Source: Nitrospirota bacterium (GTDB taxonomy: Bacteria; Nitrospirota; Nitrospiria; Nitrospirales; Nitrospiraceae). Taken from it: 13,169 nucleotides of DNA. The notes under the pieces are model-generated. The model saw nothing but the letters and a program-made list of their open reading frames with translations, searched no databases and was not told the origin of the DNA. Shown here in pieces: positions 6,986 through 13,169 of this stretch (position 1 is its first letter; the number at the start of each line of letters is the position of its first letter). Made by a program: the position numbers and the translations under genes. The stretch spans positions 1-13,169 of the forward strand of contig JACQCB010000117.1 in assembly GCA_016201805.1 (NCBI GenBank). The letters run 5' to 3'.

Positions 6986-7618
6986 ATGGGCTTTTACGCG
7001 GACCATGTGTTTCCGTACCTCATGGACTGGACCATGGGGACGCGTCGATTCCGAGAGTTGCGGCAGCAAAGCCTGGCTGCGGCAAAGGGCTCCGTTCTGG
7101 AGATCGGATTCGGCACCGGGCTGAACCTCCCCCACTATCCCGCGACCGTCACCGACTTGACCGTCATCGACCCGGCCGTGTTGCTCCCCAAAAAAGTGCT
7201 GACCAGACTTGCGGCCACCTCCATACCGATCCATGTCACCCATGTGAACGCCGAACGACTGCCCTTCGAAAACTGCCTGTTCGACTGTGTCGTGAGCACC
7301 TGGACTCTCTGCACGATCCCCAACGCGGTGGCCGCCTTGCGGGAAGTGCGCCGCGTGCTGAAACCGGATGGGGCCTATCTATTTTTGGAACACGGCCGCA
7401 GCGACGATGCAGGGGTGGCCGCCTGGCAGGATCGGCTGAATCCCCTCCAACAGAAGCTCGGCTGCGGCTGCAACCTGAACCGGCCGATCGACGCCCTCGT
7501 CCGCAAGGCCGGGCTGCACGTACATCATCTGGAGCGGTTCGTGTTCTCCGGCGTCCCCCGCATCGTGGGGGAGATGTACCGCGGCACGGCGACGGCCGCG
7601 AGAGCAGAGAGCGCATAG
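6986..7618 (+). CDS. Class I SAM-dependent methyltransferase
   Basis: The 210-residue protein has the Rossmann methyltransferase fold. Motif I is LEIGFGTG (38-45), the acidic residue ending strand beta2 is D62 in TVIDPA, and VVSTWTLCTIPN (102-113) covers the beta4 region. VRRVLKPDGAYLFLEHG (121-137) is the usual beta5 segment. The motif EHGRSDD, then WQDRLNPLQQKLGCGCNLNRPI, resembles the methyltransferase-11 subgroup that includes the METTL7-like proteins. The substrate cannot be told from the sequence; a lipid or small thiol/quinone-type acceptor is possible. The ATG at 6986 (MGFYADHVFP) fits the family N-terminus; a GTG two codons upstream (6980) is an alternative. No good ribosome site is visible. 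It is divergent from leuS and convergent with the HAD hydrolase. Confidence 0.85.
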   Translation: MGFYADHVFPYLMDWTMGTRRFRELRQQSLAAAKGSVLEIGFGTGLNLPHYPATVTDLTVIDPAVLLPKKVLTRLAATSIPIHVTHVNAERLPFENCLFDCVVSTWTLCTIPNAVAALREVRRVLKPDGAYLFLEHGRSDDAGVAAWQDRLNPLQQKLGCGCNLNRPIDALVRKAGLHVHHLERFVFSGVPRIVGEMYRGTATAARAESA

Positions 7619-7673
7619 CGTATGGCTTATGGCTTCAGAGCCATTTCCCGCCATAGGCCATGAGCCATACGCT
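7617..7673. repeat. Intergenic inverted repeat between convergent genes
   Basis: AGCGTATGGCT (7617-7627) is perfectly complementary to AGCCATACGCT (7663-7673). Nested inside is ATGGCT-TCAG-AGCCAT (7629-7644), and TATGGC/GCCATA adds another pairing. The whole is built from variants of the word ATGGC and starts within the methyltransferase stop codon. It lies at the convergence point with the HAD gene and could stop transcription in both directions, though neither side has a T-run. Confidence 0.55.
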
Positions 7674-7686
7674 CCGATCCTCGGCT

Positions 7687-8364
7687 TCAGGGCATCAGGA
7701 CATGAAAGGTCTCGATGGATCGGAACTGGGCGGACGATTGGGGCGGGAGCTGCGAGCTGGACTTGGACCGATGGTAGAGGTGGCCGATGCCGAACTCCTG
7801 CGCCGCGGCCAGGCAGGATTCGTCATCATCGATATAGAGGGACCGCGACGGATCGAAACCGATGAGCTGCTGGCAGGTCGGCCAATACTCCGTGCGCATC
7901 TTCAAAAACCCGATCTCAAAGGCGGTGACGATCCGGTGCACGTGTCGATCCACGCCGGTCCGCGCGACTTTGATCTCGACGCCGGACTCATGGGCATTCG
8001 TAACGATGTGGACACGCTTCCCCTTCGCCCGCAGATAGTCAAGGAACCCTACGGCGTCTGGATGGAAGTCGATGAGGTGGTCGAACTCCTTGGTCAGCGC
8101 CACGACGTCGATGTCCAGCGTCCTGGTCCAATAGTGCAAGTCCGTCCAGTCCAACTCCCTTTCCACCGACCGGTAGAGACCGAGCAATGTCTCCAAGGCG
8201 GCTTCGAACGATAGCCCGTGCTTGCTGGCGTACCGGCGCGGCAATTCCTCCTCGAAAAAGAAATTGTCGAAGTGGCGGTCGAGCAACGTCCCGTCCATGT
8301 CCAGCAGGACATCGTCCACATCGCTCCAGATCAAGCTATTTACGCCCTCGCCCGTGAGCGTCAT
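7687..8364 (-). CDS. HAD-superfamily hydrolase, YrfG-like GMP/IMP nucleotidase candidate
   Basis: From the ATG at 8364 the protein has 225 residues; an in-frame GTG at 8388 would add 8. The ATG is preferred because AGAAGGAA lies about 9 nt upstream. Numbered from the GTG, motif I DMDGT is at 30-34 within DVDDVLLDMDGTLLD, motif II is T130 in HIVTNAHE, motif III is probably K163, and motif IV is YIDDDE (185-190). All HAD catalytic residues are present. The overall pattern, including DNFFFEEELP, WTDLHYWTRTLDID and TNAHE, closely recalls E. coli YrfG, which dephosphorylates GMP and IMP. Assignment to the HAD family is firm; substrate is inferred. It is on the same strand as vapBC and starts 52 bp after vapC (28 bp with the GTG start), so it may be co-transcribed. 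Confidence 0.85.
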   Translation of the reverse strand: MTLTGEGVNSLIWSDVDDVLLDMDGTLLDRHFDNFFFEEELPRRYASKHGLSFEAALETLLGLYRSVERELDWTDLHYWTRTLDIDVVALTKEFDHLIDFHPDAVGFLDYLRAKGKRVHIVTNAHESGVEIKVARTGVDRHVHRIVTAFEIGFLKMRTEYWPTCQQLIGFDPSRSLYIDDDESCLAAAQEFGIGHLYHRSKSSSQLPPQSSAQFRSIETFHVLMP

Positions 8365-8416
8365 GGACGGGGTCTTCCTTCTCGGCACGAATCGGCTTTC
8401 ATGCGGTGTACGGCCA

Positions 8417-8812
8417 TCATAACACCTCGAACCCTTCCAGCTTGCCTGCCTGCTGATCGAACGTCACGGTTCGCTCACACCCGCGATGACGATTGAGCGT
8501 GCCGAGCAGGCAATCCGCAAAATCCGCTTTCCCCTTCTGATACAAACGGAATGCCGTCCAGACAGCTTGTATATCCTCAACCTGAAATTGGCTTGTCCGC
8601 AAGACTTTTTCCAGCACGCCGGCTATCGTTTCTTTCGAATACCCATAGGCGCTTTCCAAGACCCACACGAGTTCGCAGAGGACGATTCGATTGATGAAGC
8701 CGGGATGCTCCTTGGTGCATTCCCGCGCGATCAACTGAGACGCCTTGCGGGATTGCCCAGGATCGTCCTGGACCAAGTAGCGCACGATCACGTTGGTATC
8801 CAGACCGATCAT
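8417..8812 (-). CDS. vapC: PIN-domain toxin, VapC family
   Basis: VapC toxins are Mg-dependent ribonucleases that cut tRNA or rRNA and are held in check by a cognate antitoxin. The 131-residue protein is of typical length. The acidic catalytic set is visible: D5 in MIGLDTNVIVRYL, E47 in VLCELVW, D97 and D100 in KADFADCLLG, and D119 in TVTFDQ. The ATG at 8812 overlaps the stop of the upstream vapB by 4 bp, so the two are translationally coupled. The active site looks intact, so there is no sign that the toxin is dead. Family assignment is confident; the RNA target cannot be told. Confidence 0.93.
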   Translation of the reverse strand: MIGLDTNVIVRYLVQDDPGQSRKASQLIARECTKEHPGFINRIVLCELVWVLESAYGYSKETIAGVLEKVLRTSQFQVEDIQAVWTAFRLYQKGKADFADCLLGTLNRHRGCERTVTFDQQAGKLEGFEVL

Positions 8813-9048
8813 CGGCGGCCCCCTCGCTTGCGGATGGCTTGATTCATCGCCTCCACAGTCACCGGCTTCGACGGGGCCTTCAGGATCCCGGCCAGGTCGG
8901 CAGCATTGACGGTCGCCGGCAGCACCATGACGCGCCCGTCTTCATCCACGATAAACTCCAGGCGGTCGCCGGGGTGCAGATTCAGCCGTTCTCGAATTTT
9001 CTTCGGGATCGTCGTTTGACCTTTGCTCGTGACGGTTGACGTCGACAT
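8809..9048 (-). CDS. vapB: AbrB/SpoVT-type antitoxin, VapB family
   Basis: This 79-residue protein opens MSTSTVTSKGQTTIPKKIRE, the swapped-hairpin AbrB DNA-binding fold (about 3-45, ending GRVMVLPA). The C-terminal tail (about 48-79), DLAGILKAPSKPVTVEAMNQ and on, should thread into and neutralise the VapC PIN domain. AAAGGAG sits 9 nt before the ATG, a strong ribosome site. The gene comes before the toxin and overlaps it by 4 bp, as is usual for toxin-antitoxin operons. It probably represses its own promoter through the inverted repeat at 9084-9096. Confidence 0.93.
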   Translation of the reverse strand: MSTSTVTSKGQTTIPKKIRERLNLHPGDRLEFIVDEDGRVMVLPATVNAADLAGILKAPSKPVTVEAMNQAIRKRGGRR

Positions 9049-9070
9049 CGGCGCTATCTCCTTTCATGTT

Positions 9071-9096
9071 TTAATATCCCTTACCTTAGCGTAAGG
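9071..9096 (-). promoter_or_regulatory. Candidate vapBC operator and -10 box
   Basis: CCTTA-GCG-TAAGG (9084-9096) is a perfect 13-bp inverted repeat 36-48 bp upstream of the vapB start. A possible -10, TATTAA, lies at 9076-9071 on the minus strand, between the repeat and the gene. AbrB-fold antitoxins usually bind such a site to repress their operon. No -35 at a normal distance was found. Confidence 0.4.
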
Positions 9097-9204
9097 ATGG
9101 TTCAATTGCAAGCTGTTGCGCTTCAGTCAGCCTCTCCGTAAAGACAGCGATCCAGCCCGTCTCTCCTTGTCTTTGCGGAAACCCCTATGTTACGGTCTTG
9201 AGCT

Positions 9205-10524
<1,320 letters not shown>

Positions 10525-10800
10525 CGCTAGTTTCTGTATCGAATTGGACAGGTCCGTACCATTTCGGATACTTTTGATATCTCCAGGTGGCCTTTCTCTC
10601 CCCTCACTCCATACTCCCCATTCCGTACTTTCGATAGAAAATCAATAAGTCCGAGTCTATACGCTTCGCTCCAGCCAATACCATCCTCGGCGGCATAATG
10701 GTTGCTTGAACCTCTCCCTTAACGTTCCATCGGGAAATAAAGAAGGTCGAGCGACACAGACGGATAGGCACGTCCCCAGATACATCCACTGGAGAAATAG
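10525..10800. other. 276-bp AT-richer spacer between der and the DsbA-like gene
   Basis: No convincing gene was found. A 61-codon minus-strand frame (10604-10789) shows no family features and no ribosome site. GGACAGGTCC (10546-10555) is a short inverted repeat. TAGAAA (10635-10640) and TATACG (10658-10663), 17 bp apart, form a weak plus-strand promoter candidate 138 bp before the next gene. A short C/T-rich stretch around 10598-10618 resembles one arm of the GAGGAGT-type repeat at 12962-13015. Confidence 0.4.
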
Positions 10801-11430
10801 ATGCTTCCTGAATTCATCCTCTATAGCGATTTTGCTTGCCCCTTTTGTTATGCGCTGGAAGAGTACCTGGGGACATTGCCTGGCGAAACTCGCATTGCCT
10901 GGCGGGGAGTGCAGCCTGACGCAGGGGCTGACGCAAGGCCTAACGCAATGATGGATGTCGAGGACCTATCTCGCGCAACAGATATCGCGCAGGAGGTCGC
11001 CCTCGTGCAGCAGTCCTGGCCCGATCTGCCGATTATCGTGCCGAGGCATACACCCGATACGCGTGACGCGATTCATGCGACAGCGGTCTTTTCATTGATC
11101 GACGATTTTCGCGCACAGACGTTCAGGCAAGCCTGCTATCGGGCATGCTGGCGTGACGGCCTGGACCTAGCCGACCGACTGGTGCTTCGTACCCTTGCAG
11201 AACGCGTCGGTCTGGCCCGCAGCGCAATGGAACTGCTCGACCATCCTCACATTGCCGAAACTGTGGCCCTGTGGAAGCGGCAGTGGGAAGAAAGTGGCGT
11301 CCGCAGCCTGCCCCTCCTGATTCGACGGGATGGGGCCAAGCTGTCCGGACTGGTGGACCGCGAGCGGCTCACGCGATTTCTGGATGGACAGGATGCGGAC
11401 ACCTCCTCGCAGCACCATCGCATGTCGTGA
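10801..11430 (+). CDS. DsbA-like thioredoxin-fold oxidoreductase (cytoplasmic, FrnE-like)
   Basis: The 209-residue protein starts MLPEFILYSDFACPFCYALEE. The CPFC pair at residues 13-16 follows the first beta strand, as in the DSBA/FrnE group, and a helical insertion spans roughly 50-150. P171 in VRSLPLLI is the probable cis-proline facing the active site. There is no signal peptide, so it should act in the cytoplasm, as a thiol-disulfide oxidoreductase or isomerase. Three imperfect 12-bp tandem units (10917-10952) encode DAGADARPNAMM in a loop after IAWRGVQP. GGAG lies about 7 nt before the ATG. The 2-hydroxychromene-2-carboxylate isomerase group shares this fold, but the CxxC favours a redox role. 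No neighbour indicates the substrate. Confidence 0.8.
   Translation: MLPEFILYSDFACPFCYALEEYLGTLPGETRIAWRGVQPDAGADARPNAMMDVEDLSRATDIAQEVALVQQSWPDLPIIVPRHTPDTRDAIHATAVFSLIDDFRAQTFRQACYRACWRDGLDLADRLVLRTLAERVGLARSAMELLDHPHIAETVALWKRQWEESGVRSLPLLIRRDGAKLSGLVDRERLTRFLDGQDADTSSQHHRMS
10917..10952 (+). repeat. 12-bp tandem repeat inside the DsbA-like gene
   Basis: TGACGCAGGGGC and TGACGCAAGGCC match at 10 of 12 positions. TAACGCAATGAT follows as a more diverged third unit. The period keeps the reading frame, so copy-number change would lengthen or shorten a loop by 4 residues per unit. Confidence 0.5.
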
Positions 11431-11588
11431 AATCCCGACATCCCACAGCCTCGTCGGTTCCCCTGCCCGATCAATCTGATAGACTCCCCCCGCATCGGCC
11501 GACGCTGGCGAATTCCCTCCTATTCTGCTAGTCTGTCGCGGTCATTGGCCGGAACTTCCCTTGAACAACTCAGTCGAAGGTCTGCTTC

Positions 11589-12959
11589 ATGACGGATAAC
11601 GCTGGAACGATCCTGGTCGTAGATGACGAGCCGGATATGCGGACGCTGCTTCGTGACGTATTGCAGGAACACGGCCATCAGGTGGTCGTGGCCCCCAGCG
11701 GCCGCGAGGCCCTCAAACGGCTGGCCGAGGAGGAATGCGCGGTCGTGCTCACGGATCTCCGCATGAAGGAGATGCAGGGCATCGAACTGCTGAACGAGGT
11801 CAAGCGGACGTTTCCGGACATCAACGTCATCATCATGACCGCCTTCGGCTCGGTGGAAACCGCGATCGATGCCATGAAGCACGGGGCCTACGACTACCTC
11901 ATCAAGCCGATCAAGACCGATGAATTGCTGCGGGTGACCGACCGGGCCGTGCGCGAGGCGGCGCTGCGCCGCGAGGTCCATCGGCTGCGGCGGGAAGTCC
12001 ATAAGGAGTACAGCTTTCATCAGATCCTGGGAAAGAGCAAGCCGATGCAGGAGGTCTTCGACCTAATCCGACGGGTCGCCGACAGCCCCACCAACGTGCT
12101 GATCACGGGCGAAAGCGGAACCGGGAAGGAATTGGTGGCCAAGGCCATCCACTACAACAGCGAGCGGCGCGATGCGCCGTTCGTCCCGGTAAACTGCGCC
12201 GCAATCCCGGAAGCGTTGATCGAAAGCGAACTCTTCGGCCATGTGAAGGGATCGTTCACCGACGCCAAGGCCGACAAGCGAGGCCTCTTCGAAGAAGCGC
12301 AGAAGGGCACGCTCTTTCTAGACGAGATCAGCGAACTGCCACTGATGCTCCAAGCCAAACTGCTGCGGGCCATCCAGGAGCGTGAAATTCGCCGGGTGGG
12401 CGCGACCCGTTCCGTGCCGGTGGACGTGCGGATCATCGCCGCAACCAACCTGACCTTGACCGAGGAGGTCAAGGCGAAGCGTTTCCGAGAGGACCTCTAT
12501 TACCGGCTGAACGTCATCGAGATCCGGCTGCCTCCGCTCCGGGAGCGCCGTGAAGATATTCCCATGCTGGTGGAGGCCTTTCTCAAGAAGTGCGCGGAAG
12601 CCAGCCGCAAGACACTGCAAGGGATGAGCGAGCCCGCCCTCGCGCTCTTGATGGACTTCCCCTGGCCAGGCAACGTCCGCGAGTTGGAGAACGTCATTGA
12701 GCGGGCCGTCACGCTGGCGCGAGGCGAGAAGATTCTCCCGGAGGACCTGCCGCCGGCGGTGCAAGGAACGAGGGGGGAACGGAAAGTCCTCGACGAGGCA
12801 GCGGATCGCATTCTGCCCTTGCAGGAGGTCGAGAAAGAATACATCCTCCGCATCCTGGAAAAAACAGGAGGGAACAAGTACCAAGCGGCCCAGACTCTGG
12901 GAATCGACCGGAAAACCCTCTACCGCAAGCTGGCGGAAATCGAAGGAAGCAAGGAGTGA
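11589..12959 (+). CDS. Sigma-54-dependent response regulator (NtrC/AtoC type)
   Basis: This 456-residue protein activates RNA polymerase carrying sigma-54 when phosphorylated. The receiver domain (about 7-120) has acidic D12 and D13, phosphoacceptor D56 in VVLTDLRM, T84 and K106 in LIKPIK. The AAA+ domain (about 145-385) has Walker A GESGTGKE (174-181), Walker B TLFLDE (241-246), FREDLYYRL with the arginine-finger region (about 298-307) and sensor II WPGNVREL (359-366). The sigma-54 contact loop reads GSFTDA (221-226) instead of GAFTGA. The C-terminal Fis-type helix-turn-helix (about 413-450) contains GNKYQAAQTLGIDRKTLYRKL. Start choice is the first ATG, with GAAGG 8 nt upstream. The next gene, on the same strand 64 bp on, begins with a globin sensor domain and may be its partner kinase. 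Target genes are unknown. Confidence 0.94.
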   Translation: MTDNAGTILVVDDEPDMRTLLRDVLQEHGHQVVVAPSGREALKRLAEEECAVVLTDLRMKEMQGIELLNEVKRTFPDINVIIMTAFGSVETAIDAMKHGAYDYLIKPIKTDELLRVTDRAVREAALRREVHRLRREVHKEYSFHQILGKSKPMQEVFDLIRRVADSPTNVLITGESGTGKELVAKAIHYNSERRDAPFVPVNCAAIPEALIESELFGHVKGSFTDAKADKRGLFEEAQKGTLFLDEISELPLMLQAKLLRAIQEREIRRVGATRSVPVDVRIIAATNLTLTEEVKAKRFREDLYYRLNVIEIRLPPLRERREDIPMLVEAFLKKCAEASRKTLQGMSEPALALLMDFPWPGNVRELENVIERAVTLARGEKILPEDLPPAVQGTRGERKVLDEAADRILPLQEVEKEYILRILEKTGGNKYQAAQTLGIDRKTLYRKLAEIEGSKE

Positions 12960-12961
12960 AA

Positions 12962-13015
12962 AGTGAGGAGTAAGGAGGTTGGGAGGGCCGATCACCTCAC
13001 TCCTGACTCCTCACT
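12962..13015. repeat. GAGGAGT-type inverted repeat between the regulator and the globin gene
   Basis: AGTGAGGAGTAAGGAG (12962-12977) pairs with CTCCTGACTCCTCACT (13000-13015) at 15 of 16 positions around a 22-nt loop. The arms consist of repeats of GAGGAGT-like words. It starts 3 bp after the regulator stop and ends 8 bp before the next ATG, so it occupies nearly all of the spacer and leaves no room for a normal ribosome site. It could lower expression of the downstream gene or mark a transcript end. Confidence 0.6.
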
Positions 13016-13023
13016 GATAGAAA

Positions 13024-13169
13024 ATGGACGATTGGGCGATCCGCAAAGACTATCTCCAACTCACGGCCGAGGAAGAAACCGGCCTCAAATCCCTCCAACC
13101 CCTCATGGCTCAACACGTGGACGAGCTGGTGGGGGCCTTCTACCGACATCTTCTTCAGTTCGAAGAAAC
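13024..13169 (+). CDS. Protoglobin-domain protein, probable globin-coupled sensor (N-terminal fragment)
   Basis: The frame starts at ATG 13024, two codons after an in-frame TAG, and runs off the window after 48 codons. The fragment MDDWAIRKDYLQLTAEEETG, then LKSLQPLMAQHVDELVGAFY and RHLLQFEE, matches the first helices of the globin-coupled sensor (protoglobin) domain, where LT-E-L--L-P-----D--V--FY--L is the usual pattern. Such domains bind heme and sense O2, NO or CO, and are normally fused to a signalling output. The heme-ligating His and the output domain lie beyond the window. The position directly after an NtrC-type regulator favours a histidine kinase output; a diguanylate cyclase or a stand-alone globin remains possible. 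No Shine-Dalgarno is visible, because the inverted repeat ends 8 bp upstream. Confidence 0.75.
   Translation, partial: MDDWAIRKDYLQLTAEEETGLKSLQPLMAQHVDELVGAFYRHLLQFEE

Noticed and set aside
9167..9191. TTGTCT and TATGTT as a standard sigma-70 promoter for der
   Set aside because: The spacer is only 13 bp, too short for a normal promoter. Only the -10-like motif is kept, as an observation.
10604..10789. 61-codon minus-strand frame in the der to DsbA-like spacer
   Set aside because: It has no ribosome site, no family resemblance and no conserved neighbour relation. It could be a decayed gene, but that cannot be supported.
12318..12995. 225-codon minus-strand frame opposite the response regulator
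   Set aside because: It is antisense to a well-conserved AAA+ and Fis region, and its composition is typical of a GC-driven shadow.

Overview
The window is a GC-rich bacterial chromosome segment, most likely from the phylum Nitrospirota (Nitrospira-like). That assignment is an inference. It rests on the GC-rich codon use, the gram-negative leuS-lptE-holA order next to rpsT, the AtoC/NtrC-type regulators and the style of the intergenic repeats. It is not based on any database match.

Layout. Positions 1-714 (minus) hold the N-terminal 238 codons of HsdM, the methyltransferase subunit of a type I restriction-modification system; the rest lies outside the window. A 257-bp spacer with two stem-loops follows, then tRNA-His (972-1049, minus), then pyrF (1214-1930, minus). 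rpsT (2114-2392, plus) is divergent from pyrF. Next comes a minus-strand operon leuS-lptE-holA (6858 down to 2364): leucyl-tRNA synthetase, the LPS-assembly lipoprotein and the DNA polymerase III delta subunit. The holA 3' end runs 29 bp into the 3' end of rpsT on the opposite strand. Divergent from leuS is a class I SAM-dependent methyltransferase (6986-7618, plus). It is convergent with a minus-strand cluster read vapB-vapC-HAD nucleotidase (9048 down to 7687). Divergent from vapB is der (9205-10524, plus). Then, all on plus, come a cytoplasmic DsbA-like protein, an AtoC/NtrC-type sigma-54 response regulator (11589-12959) and the start of a protoglobin-domain protein (from 13024, cut by the window end).

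How the genes fit together. Most of the window is core information processing and envelope biogenesis: pyrimidine synthesis, ribosomal protein S20, leucine charging, LPS export, replication clamp loading and ribosome assembly. Accessory cargo sits at three places: the restriction-modification gene beside tRNA-His, the VapBC toxin-antitoxin pair, and the regulator plus globin sensor pair at the right end. That last pair is the most interesting candidate: a heme-based gas sensor beside a sigma-54 activator whose sigma-54 contact loop reads GSFTDA instead of GAFTGA.

Non-coding signals include intergenic inverted repeats built from short repeated words (7617-7673, 12962-13015), a possible attenuator in front of the methyltransferase, an autoregulatory operator candidate in front of vapB, and a CTATGKTA motif in front of leuS, der and rpsT. 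No CRISPR array, insertion sequence, integrase or replication origin was seen.
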